NCBI GenBank assembly: GCA_964495705.1
Contig: CAZBWS010000038.1
Span: 1-23,440 of the forward strand
Direction of reading: 5' to 3'
From: CAZBWS01 sp964495705
GTDB lineage: Bacteria > Pseudomonadota > Gammaproteobacteria > HTCC5015
DNA: 23,440 bases
Position numbers and translations under genes: made by a program
Shown: piece after piece, positions 1-7,936 of the stretch
How positions within the stretch are numbered: position 1 is the first letter of the stretch
Layout of the letters: the number at the start of each line of letters is the position of its first letter
The notes under the pieces: model-generated
Database searches by the model: none
What the model was told of the DNA's origin: nothing
Seen by the model: the letters and a program-made list of their open reading frames with translations, nothing else

Positions 1-12
1 AATAATTAGCGC

Positions 13-43
13 GTAGGGTGGGTTAGCGAAAGCGTAACCCACC
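13..43 (+). repeat. REP-like hairpin with GTAG foot (copy 1)
   Basis: GTAG (13-16) is followed by arms GGTGGGTTA (17-25) and TAACCCACC (35-43) around a GCGAAAGCG loop. A GTAG tetranucleotide at the foot of a hairpin is the architecture of REP elements recognised by RAYT transposases. Similar GTAGGGTGGRTTA elements are, as I recall, common between genes in many proteobacteria. It forms an inverted pair with the element at 63-94. Confidence 0.6.
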
Positions 44-62
44 ATAACTATTATTCCCGCAC

Positions 63-94
63 GGTGGATTACGGCTACACCTAATCCACCCTAC
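63..94 (-). repeat. REP-like hairpin with GTAG foot (copy 2, inverted)
   Basis: Arms GGTGGATTA (63-71) and TAATCCACC (82-90) enclose a 10-base loop. CTAC at 91-94 reads as GTAG on the minus strand. Relative to copy 1 it is in opposite orientation, so the two form a BIME-like pair upstream of rsmC. Confidence 0.6.
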
Positions 95-182
95 ACATGC
101 AACACCAGCCCATCCGCATAGCCCCAGCATTATCCGCACAAATACCGTAAAATACCTCAATCCCTAATTACCAAGACTACCC

Positions 183-1211
183 ATGCATAACACCACCGCA
201 GTCCTAATCCGCAATATCGAAGAGCTTGAAGATAAATCTAGCTTAGTACTCGGCCTATGGGACACCGAATTGCTATCCCAATGGTTGAATGCGGATAGGC
301 TGAAAGTCTGGTGTAACAGCTTCACGGGTTATCAAGCGGCGACGAGCCGAGGTTTTAGCGCCGAGTTTAGCCATACCATTCCTATTGTTGAGGATATAGA
401 GCAAGTCATCATTATTTTGCCCAAATCCCGTGAGCTTTTGAACTGTTGGTTGGCACAGCTGAATGCAGCTTATGCTGCAGGGGTGAAGGTTTACTTAGTT
501 GGCGAGAAGAAGGCGGGCATACAGGGGGGGGCGAAGCAGTTGGCGGAGCATTGTGATAATGCACTGAAGCTGGATATGGCCAGACATTGTCAGTTTTGGA
601 GTGCTGATTTATGTGGTGGCGGCAGTTTCAATTTAGACGATTGGCAGCAGGTATTTACTATCGGTGAGGGTGATGATGCACTGCAGTTTGCTAGCATCCC
701 TGGTGTGTTTAAACACGGCGAGTTAGATGAAGGCACCGCCTTGTTGCTCGATAATCTAGGTAAGATTCCCTCCCACCGTGTGCTCGACTTTGGTTGTGGT
801 GCAGGTGTAGTCGGCTTGCACTTGAAGAAGCGTTGGCCCGATGCCACGGTAGAGATGCTGGATACCAGTGCCGAGGCGGTTTATGCCTCGCAGCAGTCCG
901 CAACAATGAATAATATCGATGTGGAAATATACCCGTCCAACGGGCTCTCGGAAGTGAAGGGCTTGTTCAAGGCCATCTATTCCAACCCCCCGTTTCATAC
1001 GGGAGTTAGAACAGACTATAGTGTGACCGAGCAGTTTATTCGTGATGTTGCAGGGCAGTTGATGGTGGGGGGAGAGCTGCGTATTGTTGCGAACTCTTTT
1101 TTGAAATATCCCACGCAAATTGAGCAGCATATTGGGCCTTGCCAGATCATTGCTGAGAATAAGAAGTTTAGAGTATATTCGGCGATTAAGAGGCGCCAGT
1201 CTAAACGCTAA
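183..1211 (+). CDS. rsmC: 16S rRNA (guanine(1207)-N2)-methyltransferase RsmC
   Basis: A SAM-dependent methyltransferase that makes m2G1207 in 16S rRNA of the 30S subunit. The 342 residues match the usual RsmC length. The N-terminal half (about 1-165) is the degenerate, non-catalytic methyltransferase-like domain of this family. The C-terminal half carries the SAM-binding motif DFGCGAGVVG (about 202-211) and the base-flipping/catalytic NPPFH (268-272). The ATG at 183 gives a sensible N-terminus, but no strong Shine-Dalgarno sequence precedes it. It stands alone on the plus strand and ends at a bidirectional terminator. Codons 36-40 (NADRL) contain an exact copy of the recurrent 14-base motif. 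Confidence 0.93.
   Translation: MHNTTAVLIRNIEELEDKSSLVLGLWDTELLSQWLNADRLKVWCNSFTGYQAATSRGFSAEFSHTIPIVEDIEQVIIILPKSRELLNCWLAQLNAAYAAGVKVYLVGEKKAGIQGGAKQLAEHCDNALKLDMARHCQFWSADLCGGGSFNLDDWQQVFTIGEGDDALQFASIPGVFKHGELDEGTALLLDNLGKIPSHRVLDFGCGAGVVGLHLKKRWPDATVEMLDTSAEAVYASQQSATMNNIDVEIYPSNGLSEVKGLFKAIYSNPPFHTGVRTDYSVTEQFIRDVAGQLMVGGELRIVANSFLKYPTQIEQHIGPCQIIAENKKFRVYSAIKRRQSKR
289..302 (+). repeat. Recurrent motif ATGCGGATAGGCTG, exact copy inside rsmC
   Basis: Exact 14-base copy lying in coding sequence (N-A-D-R-L, using the AGG arginine codon). The other exact copies are at 6727-6740 (+) and 23254-23267 (-). Copies with one or two mismatches lie at 106-119, 7826-7839, 16280-16293, 16585-16598 and 16601-16614. 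Confidence 0.55.
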
Positions 1212-1212
1212 T

Positions 1213-1243
1213 AAAAAAGGCCGATATAACGTCGGCCTTTTTT
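1213..1243. terminator. Bidirectional rho-independent terminator
   Basis: Arms AAAAAAGGCCGA (1213-1224) and TCGGCCTTTTTT (1232-1243) with a 7-base loop. It sits between the converging ends of rsmC (+) and the patatin gene (-), with a T-run on either strand. Confidence 0.9.
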
Positions 1244-1263
1244 ATGCTCACAACCTTAGCTGC

Positions 1264-2733
1264 CTAACTCACACTCACCAGCTTCAAACGCTCAAGCTTT
1301 TCAGTTTCTTGAGCATCCAGTTTCGCCAAACATTCGGTAAAGGTACGGCTGATCTGTGTGGTATTGCGGATCATGTCTAAGCGCGGCCATGTCGCGCGTT
1401 CACCCGTTTCAATAAAACGCTCTACGTCTTTGATAGTTGGGTTTTTCAAAACGCGAAACAGATTGCTGGCATTGCGCGGGGGAATTAGGTTGATATCGCC
1501 AATGTATTTTTGTCTCATCACGGACTGTGCTTTATCCAGCAATAGCGCTATTTCATTGGTTTTAATGCGCTTTTGAATCACTTCCAATACGAGGTTGGTA
1601 TTCAGTTGGATATTTTTAGCAGCAAAGGCCCAAGCCAAGTTACCCGCTTTGGGGATATCGCTATTACGGGAAATGAAGGGCACCACATGGGGGTTGGTTT
1701 GGCTGACGATGGTGTGGTTGACGCCGTATAAGCGCGATAGGCGGAAAATGGGAAGGTCGTCTTTAACGGAGCCGTCTACCCATTTTCGTGTTGGGATGTA
1801 GGGGACTTTTTCACCATGTACATTCTTCGCCCACAGCGTCACTGGTGGAAATATTGCAGGTACTGCGCTGGAGGCTAATACGGCCTTGCGAATGAGTACG
1901 TGGGGGGATGTTTTCCAGTTGAGTAGGCGCGCTTGTTGATGGCGATTGAATGGCGATACGGTGATGTTGATTTGTCGGCCCGTCGCGCGATAGGCCTCTT
2001 CAAAGGTCATGTCTTTGATATTGGATTCTAAACAGGCCTCAAGGTGGTCGCCGTCTAAAACGGGTTTGCCGCCGAGTAGGCCTTTCCAGCCAATGTGTTT
2101 ATAGGCCTCTAGAGATAAATTACTGGGGTCGAGCATAGCGTGTAGCTCTTCCTCGGTGTGCGTGCCTACAACTCCCGCCATGATGGAACCTGCACTAGAG
2201 CCAGAGATAACCGAAGGAACGAGATCATCTTCGGCTTCATGCAGAGCTTTGAGCACGCCCATATGAAATAGACCAAGTGTTGCGCCACCACTGAGCATAA
2301 GTGCAGATTGGCCGTAGGCATGGCCTGTCGTTTCAAAGAAGTCGAGTTTGTCTTTGAAGTCTTTTTCTTTAAAGTCATTATCACAAACAAAATTCAGCGC
2401 ATCGGTTACTTCGCTGAGGTAGGTCTCAATAAGACGTTTTGTGCCGAGTTTACTCTTGGTATAGAGAATAGGGTTAGAGATATTGCCTAAGTTACCGTGC
2501 AGGCCTTCTTGTAGGTGAAAGCAGAGCTGGTTAACGTCATTGCGTTGGCGGGCTTGGCGAATCTCAGAGAGGCGTGTACGAATGAGCTCATAATCGTAAT
2601 ACGGCGAGTGATCGACCTCTTTCCACTCGTCCGCACCAGAGATTCTGTCATGTTCCGCGCAGGCGGCATGCCACTCTTCGTAAGTGACAGCGCATTTAAT
2701 AGCGCGATCAAGCTTGCGTAACTTTCTACCCAT
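1264..2733 (-). CDS. Patatin-like phospholipase/triacylglycerol lipase with DUF3336-type N-terminus
   Basis: A serine acyl hydrolase with a Ser-Asp dyad, probably acting on triacylglycerol or phospholipid. Residues 1-140 resemble the DUF3336 region that precedes patatin domains in TGL3/4/5-type lipases. The patatin domain shows the oxyanion loop GGATLG (149-154), the nucleophile elbow G-S-S-A-G (178-182, Ser180) and the catalytic D320-G321. There is no signal peptide, so it is predicted to be cytoplasmic or peripheral to the membrane. The ATG at 2733 is preceded by AGG at reasonable spacing. A promoter overlapping a PsrA-type palindrome lies upstream (2778-2817), suggesting control by fatty-acid availability. 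The thioesterase gene lies just upstream on the same strand. Confidence 0.85.
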   Translation of the reverse strand: MGRKLRKLDRAIKCAVTYEEWHAACAEHDRISGADEWKEVDHSPYYDYELIRTRLSEIRQARQRNDVNQLCFHLQEGLHGNLGNISNPILYTKSKLGTKRLIETYLSEVTDALNFVCDNDFKEKDFKDKLDFFETTGHAYGQSALMLSGGATLGLFHMGVLKALHEAEDDLVPSVISGSSAGSIMAGVVGTHTEEELHAMLDPSNLSLEAYKHIGWKGLLGGKPVLDGDHLEACLESNIKDMTFEEAYRATGRQINITVSPFNRHQQARLLNWKTSPHVLIRKAVLASSAVPAIFPPVTLWAKNVHGEKVPYIPTRKWVDGSVKDDLPIFRLSRLYGVNHTIVSQTNPHVVPFISRNSDIPKAGNLAWAFAAKNIQLNTNLVLEVIQKRIKTNEIALLLDKAQSVMRQKYIGDINLIPPRNASNLFRVLKNPTIKDVERFIETGERATWPRLDMIRNTTQISRTFTECLAKLDAQETEKLERLKLVSVS

Positions 2734-2777
2734 ACATCAGCCTATAGATTTGTGTGTGTAATAACTATTTATTGCCT

Positions 2778-2806
2778 ATCCTAAGGTGAATTATGGTGAA
2801 GTGCAA
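2778..2806 (-). promoter_or_regulatory. Predicted sigma-70 promoter of the patatin gene
   Basis: On the minus strand, -35 TTGCAC (2801-2806) and -10 TAGGAT (2778-2783) are separated by exactly 17 bases. The -35 box overlaps the palindrome at 2804-2817, an arrangement suited to repression. Confidence 0.5.
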
Positions 2807-2817
2807 ACGATCGTTTG
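2804..2817. promoter_or_regulatory. Palindromic operator CAAACGATCGTTTG, PsrA-like
   Basis: Perfect 14-base palindrome. It fits the published consensus of the TetR-family fatty-acid sensor PsrA of pseudomonads, (G/C)AAAC-N2-4-GTTT(G/C), with N4 = GATC. It lies over the -35 of a lipase gene. Assignment to PsrA rests on consensus only; no psrA gene is in the window. Confidence 0.5.
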
Positions 2818-2828
2818 AACACTTGTTG

Positions 2829-3326
2829 TTATTCCCGTAACTGCTTTAATTTATTCGCTTTTTCCAAGCGCAGTTGTCGTCGCATATCGGCTTCCTCCGA
2901 GCGTATTTTTTGCTCTGCGGTTTGCGGTAGCAGGGCGGGGACTTTGCAGGGTTTATTCTCGGCATCTAAGGCGACAAAGGTAAAGTAGGCAGATAATATA
3001 TGTCGAGTATCTCGGTTAAAGCTATTTTCAGCATCAACATGGATACCAATTTCCATGGAGCTGCCCCAAGCCCGGTTAATGGAGGATCGGAATAAGAGGG
3101 TGTCTCCACCTTTGGCCGCATCTAAAAAGTGCATGTCATCAACCGATACAGTGACGCAGCTATGGCCGCTGTGGCGCTCTGCAACGACCAAAGCGAGTCT
3201 GTCCGCAATCGACATGATGACTCCGCCAAATACCGTATTATGGGAGTTGAGATCATTGGGGAATATTTTATAGACATGCCCGTCAATACTTGAGTCATCG
3301 GGGCTTTTCACATTTAATTCAATCAT
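2829..3326 (-). CDS. Hotdog-fold acyl-CoA thioesterase (YciA/BFIT-like)
   Basis: Hydrolyses acyl-CoA to free acid and CoA in the cytoplasm. The 165-residue protein has the family pattern of an N-T-V-F-G-G segment (30-36) followed by a helix with the likely catalytic Asp42, then long beta-strand stretches (V-T-V-S-V-D-D-M-H-F near 79-88). The last 30 residues are charged and helical (R/E/K-rich). The ATG at 3326 has no clear Shine-Dalgarno sequence. Its position next to the patatin gene gives a lipid-turnover pair: the lipase releases fatty acids and the thioesterase adjusts acyl-CoA. Substrate chain length cannot be read from the sequence. Confidence 0.82.
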   Translation of the reverse strand: MIELNVKSPDDSSIDGHVYKIFPNDLNSHNTVFGGVIMSIADRLALVVAERHSGHSCVTVSVDDMHFLDAAKGGDTLLFRSSINRAWGSSMEIGIHVDAENSFNRDTRHILSAYFTFVALDAENKPCKVPALLPQTAEQKIRSEEADMRRQLRLEKANKLKQLRE

Positions 3327-3404
3327 GCGTGTTATGTTTTATGGGGATAAGTTTAAAACCATACAAGTACAGACGCTGGCTAGCAAGCTCTGATGTGGAA
3401 CTCG

Positions 3405-3432
3405 TTGGATAAGCTTATGTCTGTGCTATAAC
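3405..3432 (+). promoter_or_regulatory. Possible msrA promoter
   Basis: TTGGAT (3405-3410), a 16-base spacer and TATAAC (3427-3432). The -10 is good and the -35 only partial. Confidence 0.4.
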
Positions 3433-3459
3433 GTAGAATAAAATGAAGAGTTGAATATC

Positions 3460-4095
3460 ATGTCGCTATTTAAAAAAAACACTTTGCCTTCCTCGGATGA
3501 AGCCCTTAAAGGTCGCACTGAGGCTATTGCTGTTCCAGAGCGTCACTTTGTTAATGGCAACGGGCTGATAGAGCCCTTTCCCGAGAATATGCACAAGGTT
3601 TTATTTGGCATGGGCTGCTTTTGGGGGGCAGAGCGCAAATTTTGGTGCTTGGATGGCGTCTACTCAACGGCGGTGGGCTATGCAGCTGGGAAGACACCCA
3701 ACCCCAGCTATCAAGAGGTTTGTTCTGGAATGACAGGACACAACGAAGTTGTATTGGTCGTTTATGACCCAGAGTTGATTAGCTTTAATGAATTGCTCGT
3801 TTGCTTTTGGCAGTCGCATAATCCCACCCAAGGTATGCGCCAAGGTAATGACAAGGGAACACAGTATCGATCGGGCATTTATAGTTATAGTCAGGCACAA
3901 AAGCAGCAAGCTCAAGAGTCTTTGCTGAAGTATCAAAACAGCCTGAAGCAGGCGGGTATGGCAGAAATCACGACGGAAATCCTAGATGCCCCCGAGTTTT
4001 ATTATGCCGAGGAGTATCATCAGCAATACTTAGCTAAAAATCCACAGGGCTATTGTGGTTTAGGCGGAACGGGTGTGACCTGTAGCCTCGATTAA
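3460..4095 (+). CDS. msrA: Peptide-methionine (S)-S-oxide reductase MsrA
   Basis: Repairs the S-epimer of methionine sulfoxide in proteins. The ATG at 3460 is preferred over the in-frame TTG at 3451 because GAAGAG (3445-3450) is then correctly spaced as a ribosome binding site; this gives 211 residues. The signature G-C-F-W-G holds catalytic Cys53, and the C-terminal G-Y-C-G-L-G-G-T-G-V-T-C carries the two resolving cysteines (C199, C208) of the three-Cys, thioredoxin-recycled MsrA type. The length matches the longer E. coli-type MsrA. No MsrB domain is fused. Its stop overlaps the stop of the converging TauE gene. Confidence 0.95.
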   Translation: MSLFKKNTLPSSDEALKGRTEAIAVPERHFVNGNGLIEPFPENMHKVLFGMGCFWGAERKFWCLDGVYSTAVGYAAGKTPNPSYQEVCSGMTGHNEVVLVVYDPELISFNELLVCFWQSHNPTQGMRQGNDKGTQYRSGIYSYSQAQKQQAQESLLKYQNSLKQAGMAEITTEILDAPEFYYAEEYHQQYLAKNPQGYCGLGGTGVTCSLD

Positions 4096-4820
4096 TACAT
4101 AAATGCTTTTACTAGTAAGCTAAAGCCCGCTATTTGCATGATGACTAAGGTATAGACTTTAAAGCGTTGGGCATCAATATTGAGTAAGTGCTTTTTACCT
4201 AAGAAAGTGCCCACAATGGCGCCGAGACCCAAAGCTAGACCGAAGCTACTAACTTGCTGGGTGATGACTCCCATGCTGGCGTAAACAGTGAGTTTTGCAA
4301 GCTGCATAACCAGTGAGTTAACGGCCTTAGTGGCAACAAGTGCTTCTTTTTCTGTGCCGTAATTGAGAAAGAAAGGGTTAAGTACCGGGCCTGAACCCCC
4401 AACGACGCCCGAGCTAAACGAGACCAGTGCTCCGATAGGCAGAAAGGTGGAGGGGCGAACGTTAAAACGGCGTTGGCTTTTACCCGCACGAAATTGAAAA
4501 ACGGTTGAAATTAAAAACACCCCCAGTAGTGCTTGCAGCCACTCTGGCGAAAGTAAGCTAAAACTGTATGCACCGAGTATAGCCCCAAGCAAGCTACCTG
4601 GTATTAACCAACGCGCGACTTGCCAGTCAATATAGCGCCTGAACATCCAAGCTCGGCTGGGGTTTGCCATCAGTGCTGCAAATGCCACGACAGGTACGGC
4701 AATATCTACGCCCGCTGCAAAACCTAAAATTGGCAGTACGATGGTTGCTGCGCCGCCAGCGGATACGGTGCTAAACAACCAGCAAAGTAAACCGAGGACG
4801 AAGAGGGCAATAAAAGACAT
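4092..4820 (-). CDS. TauE/SafE-family membrane permease (sulfite/organosulfonate exporter-like)
   Basis: A 242-residue, very hydrophobic protein with about seven or eight predicted membrane segments and the internal two-half pattern of TSUP/TauE-SafE transporters (small-residue-rich SAGGAATIVLP near residue 20 and SFSSGVVGGSGP near 135). The family exports sulfite, sulfoacetate or related anions; the substrate here is unknown. It starts 11 bases after the P450 stop without a strong Shine-Dalgarno sequence, so translational coupling to the P450 gene is likely. It is the last gene of the run starting at lysR. A sulfur substrate would fit loosely with mnmA, but that is speculation. Confidence 0.8.
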   Translation of the reverse strand: MSFIALFVLGLLCWLFSTVSAGGAATIVLPILGFAAGVDIAVPVVAFAALMANPSRAWMFRRYIDWQVARWLIPGSLLGAILGAYSFSLLSPEWLQALLGVFLISTVFQFRAGKSQRRFNVRPSTFLPIGALVSFSSGVVGGSGPVLNPFFLNYGTEKEALVATKAVNSLVMQLAKLTVYASMGVITQQVSSFGLALGLGAIVGTFLGKKHLLNIDAQRFKVYTLVIMQIAGFSLLVKAFMY

Positions 4821-4831
4821 TTATATTCGTT

Positions 4832-6112
4832 TCATTGCTCCCAGGTGACTGGCAGTGACCTCAAACCGCGCAAGGTGGCGGTTGGATTCCATTCTTGTTG
4901 TTTACTACTGAGCTGAAAATCAGGAATGCGTTCTAGTAAGACCTTGAATGCAATTTCAGTTTCTATACGTGCCAGCATTGCCCCAATACAAAAATGAATG
5001 CCTCCACCAAAAGCACTGTGCTTAATTTTTTCACGTTCAATATCTAAGCTATTGGGGTCTGTATAAAGTTCAGGGTCACGGTTAGCGGCACCTAGCGCGG
5101 TGATAATGATTTCACCTTCTTTGATGCTGTGCCCATCTATTTCTGTATCTTGCATTGCCATGCGATGAGCCAGTTGTACCGGAGCGTCGTAACGCAGTAG
5201 CTCTTCAATGGCGTTGGAAATAAGTTCGGGCTTTTGCCTGAGCTTATTGAGTTGTTCTGGGTGGTTTAATAATGCGTTTAATCCGTTACCGATTAAATTC
5301 ATAGTCGTGTCATGGCCAGCGCCAAATAAGAGCTCAAAACTAGAAATCAATTCGGCTTTGCTGAGCTTATCTTCACCCTCGTCAAAGGCTTGAACCATTA
5401 ATGTGCCTAGATCATCAGCGGGCTGTTCACGCTTAAGATCGATGAATTTCTCAAAATAGGCATTTAATTCTAATACGCGCTGGTTAATTTCATCTCGCTC
5501 TTGCGCAGTCATCGGCATAGGGTCAATTAAGCGACCGGGCAAATTAGCTTCGTAAATAAACCACTGCCAATCTTTTTCAGGAATACCTAAAATTTCACAG
5601 ATCACCATAACGGGGAGCGGTTTAGCCAAATCTCGGATGATATCCATCTCGCCCTTGTCGATGACTTTATCAATGAGTTTGTTAACAGAGGCTTCAAACT
5701 GCGGGCGCATTTTTTTAACCAGTCGCGCACTAAATGTTTTGGTCATAAGGCTGCGTATGCGCGTATGATCTGGCGGATGAAGTACTAATAACCACATGCT
5801 CATCATATGGATTGACGGGTCATCTAAGGCATTAGGCCCGTGCCTCTCTATGGTTTTGCGCTTGTAGTCATTGCCAAAACCCGGGTCTTTAAGCACAAAA
5901 TTAACATCTTTAGATCGGGTTACTACCCAAAAACCTAGAGGCGATTTATACACGGGCGCAGAACTTCTCAACCTGTCATAGATTGGGTAGGGGTTGTCAG
6001 TAAACTCTTTAGTCAGCGGGTAAAAGAAAACCTTTTCACTGCCAGTGAGTTTATAAAACGAGTTCAGTGCGGAGGATATCCATCGCACGATCTGCAATTT
6101 GAGTAGTCGCAT
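4832..6112 (-). CDS. Bacterial cytochrome P450
   Basis: A soluble heme-thiolate monooxygenase. Counting from the ATG at 6112 (426 residues), the I-helix oxygen-activation motif AGHDTT is at 265-270, the K-helix E-x-x-R is E304-R307, and the heme loop FGGGIHFCIG carries axial Cys375. The frame is open to 6223, but the extra 37 residues would overlap the upstream gene by 173 bases and look unlike a P450 N-terminus. The 6112 start leaves a 62-base overlap, and no good Shine-Dalgarno sequence is visible for it. No ferredoxin or ferredoxin reductase gene is nearby, so electrons must come from elsewhere. The substrate is unknown; the overlapping acyltransferase gene suggests both act on the same molecule. 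Confidence 0.93.
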   Translation of the reverse strand: MRLLKLQIVRWISSALNSFYKLTGSEKVFFYPLTKEFTDNPYPIYDRLRSSAPVYKSPLGFWVVTRSKDVNFVLKDPGFGNDYKRKTIERHGPNALDDPSIHMMSMWLLVLHPPDHTRIRSLMTKTFSARLVKKMRPQFEASVNKLIDKVIDKGEMDIIRDLAKPLPVMVICEILGIPEKDWQWFIYEANLPGRLIDPMPMTAQERDEINQRVLELNAYFEKFIDLKREQPADDLGTLMVQAFDEGEDKLSKAELISSFELLFGAGHDTTMNLIGNGLNALLNHPEQLNKLRQKPELISNAIEELLRYDAPVQLAHRMAMQDTEIDGHSIKEGEIIITALGAANRDPELYTDPNSLDIEREKIKHSAFGGGIHFCIGAMLARIETEIAFKVLLERIPDFQLSSKQQEWNPTATLRGLRSLPVTWEQ

Positions 6113-7295
6113 ATTGGGGTACAAAAGGTTGAGTGAAGCTAAAGTCGAGTTGAATGCGCCCGTTGAAGGTAAGTACAGTAATGACCGGGCAGGGCGCGAG
6201 TACGGTAGCATGTACATGGGCATCTAATACGACGATGTCAGCATATTTATTTGCCACACCAGATTGGCCGATATTAGAAATCATCAAGGCAACATTGGCA
6301 TTCTCTACACTCTTAGCAGCACTAAAGGCATGGGCGCTTTTGCTAGCGCCGTCATTATCTAAGTAGCTATGGACTTTGCTTTTAGTGCTGTCTGCAAGCT
6401 GCCAAAATGATTGTTCTTTGGATAGTTCATAGAGTTCGTTATAAGCGGTCACGGCAGCAAATACCTGCCGTCTAGGCAGTGGCTTAGGCAAACGTCGGCG
6501 AATATCTAATGCGTATTTTATACACAGTGTTAACTCATCTTTCTGATAGGCAGCGCTAGCAAGTTGATAGCTTGCTTGGATTATTGCTGCAGAAAGAACA
6601 CCGTGTACGGTACAACCTTTAACCTTAGTCGCTTGTATCAGCTTTTCTGACTCCTGTGTGCTGAATGAGCGATTAAGAGTGCTCATGTAAGGCTGTGTCG
6701 TCAGCTCAATTTCGGGCTTGAAAGGCATGCGGATAGGCTGTAACTGGTTTATTAAAGCTTGTTCTTGAGCACGAGTATCATCTGCTGATTGTTGCGGGGC
6801 TGAGCTAAGTGTTTCTATTGCTGCAGGTACCTGATAATCAGCGTCTGTAGTTTGACCTGTGTAAATTAACATAAAGTCATTTAAGAACTCGGCAGCGCAA
6901 GTGCCGTCGGCAACACAGTGGTGCAGTAAAAAAACAATGTAGGATTGTTGGCTAGCTTCGGACTGAGCAAGGCTGCAATGAATCAGCTTTTTTGTAGGGT
7001 CTAGTAAGGTGTTCTGTACGTCTTGGTAGACGCGCTCGAAGTCACTGCTATTGATCAAGTTGATCTCAGTCTTATCTGCATGGGTAACAAAATTCAATTG
7101 TGCTTGATCTGGTGCAACAATCGATTGCAATAAGGGGTGAGACTGTATGAGCTGGGTTAAGCTTGTTTGTGCTTGTTCTACACTTAAATGAGAGTCCAGC
7201 ATCAAGGATGCTAGTACGGCAGAACCTTTAGCGAAATCTATGTAGATACGCTCACTGGGTGCGAGTGTACGCAGTGTTGAGTGCTTATCTTGCAT
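6051..7295 (-). CDS. Condensation-domain-like acyltransferase (PapA/alcohol acetyltransferase type)
   Basis: A stand-alone member of the CoA-dependent acyltransferase/condensation superfamily, 414 residues. The catalytic HHxxxDG motif is present as HHCVADG (125-131; His126 general base, Asp130). The C-terminal structural motif (DFGWG in NRPS domains) appears as D-F-S-F at 384-387. Proteins like this, such as mycobacterial PapA5, esterify alcohols or amines with acyl groups from CoA or a carrier protein. No carrier, adenylation or ketosynthase domain is in the window. The ATG at 7295 has GAGG at good spacing, 14 bases after the hflD stop. An exact copy of the 14-base motif lies in the gene (6727-6740). 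Confidence 0.75.
   Translation of the reverse strand: MQDKHSTLRTLAPSERIYIDFAKGSAVLASLMLDSHLSVEQAQTSLTQLIQSHPLLQSIVAPDQAQLNFVTHADKTEINLINSSDFERVYQDVQNTLLDPTKKLIHCSLAQSEASQQSYIVFLLHHCVADGTCAAEFLNDFMLIYTGQTTDADYQVPAAIETLSSAPQQSADDTRAQEQALINQLQPIRMPFKPEIELTTQPYMSTLNRSFSTQESEKLIQATKVKGCTVHGVLSAAIIQASYQLASAAYQKDELTLCIKYALDIRRRLPKPLPRRQVFAAVTAYNELYELSKEQSFWQLADSTKSKVHSYLDNDGASKSAHAFSAAKSVENANVALMISNIGQSGVANKYADIVVLDAHVHATVLAPCPVITVLTFNGRIQLDFSFTQPFVPQYATTQIADRAMDILRTELVL
6727..6740 (+). repeat. Recurrent motif ATGCGGATAGGCTG, exact copy inside the acyltransferase gene
   Basis: Exact 14-base copy on the strand opposite to the gene; on the coding strand it encodes Q-P-I-R-M, a different peptide from the rsmC copy. 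So the DNA sequence recurs, not a protein motif. Confidence 0.55.
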
Positions 7296-7309
7296 GTGAT
7301 CTTACCTCG

Positions 7310-7936
7310 CTAGTGTAATGGATTGATTTGCTTCGCTGCTTGTATGTGCTTGGTGCGCTGCATGATGAGCTTGAAGCGATTGCCTCCACACTGGCGCCAA
7401 AGTACTGCTGAACGCAGAGCAGCAAGCAGGAATACACGAATCAGCTTTGCTTTGCTTTCATCGGCTAAAAATTTCTGCTCGCCATTAACGATCACTTTAC
7501 TACCTAATGGGCTAATCGTGGTTTTATAGATGTCAGCAATGTTGCTGATGACATTTTCATGGGTATTGTCAAAGTATTGGGCCTGGGAGATGGCGGTTTC
7601 CATACCCCTGCGTAGACTTTTTAGTGCATTCGCGTTGTTCATTAAATTGCGTTCTAAATGCAGTAGAGTTGCTACGTTGCGGGTAATTTCAATGTCGCGA
7701 CCTGAAGCTTCGCCACCGAGTTGTTTTTGCAGTACTTGGCTACCGCGGTTGAGATTGTGAAAGCCGCCGTAGATATCTTCAACATTATTTGACTCAAGTT
7801 GCATCAAACTATGAATTGCGGTTTCCAGCATATCCGCATTATATTGACCACTATAGGCAATTTCGCGTACCTGTTCACATGCTTGGAACATACCAGCTAG
7901 GGCGATAGTTTGATTGAGTATACTTTTTTCGGCCAC
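7310..7936 (-). CDS. hflD: High-frequency lysogenization protein HflD
   Basis: Helical protein of 208 residues, the normal HflD size, peripheral to the inner membrane. In E. coli it binds phage lambda CII and promotes its degradation; its cellular role is less clear. Family features seen are the N-terminal stretch rich in Q-T-I-A-L-A-G-M-F-Q, the central L-G-G segment and a helical body. The start is GTG, overlapping the mnmA stop as TAGTG, with AGGA eight bases upstream, so translation is coupled. The mnmA-hflD order is the standard gammaproteobacterial one; purB, which normally follows, is absent. Confidence 0.92.
   Translation of the reverse strand: MAEKSILNQTIALAGMFQACEQVREIAYSGQYNADMLETAIHSLMQLESNNVEDIYGGFHNLNRGSQVLQKQLGGEASGRDIEITRNVATLLHLERNLMNNANALKSLRRGMETAISQAQYFDNTHENVISNIADIYKTTISPLGSKVIVNGEQKFLADESKAKLIRVFLLAALRSAVLWRQCGGNRFKLIMQRTKHIQAAKQINPLH

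Noticed and set aside
756..1130. A 124-codon open frame antisense to rsmC
   Set aside because: It is complementary to the conserved methyltransferase domain and has no recognisable domain of its own.
6113..6223. Upstream extension of the P450 N-terminus
   Set aside because: It would overlap the acyltransferase by 173 bases, and its composition is that of a shadow of the acyltransferase frame.
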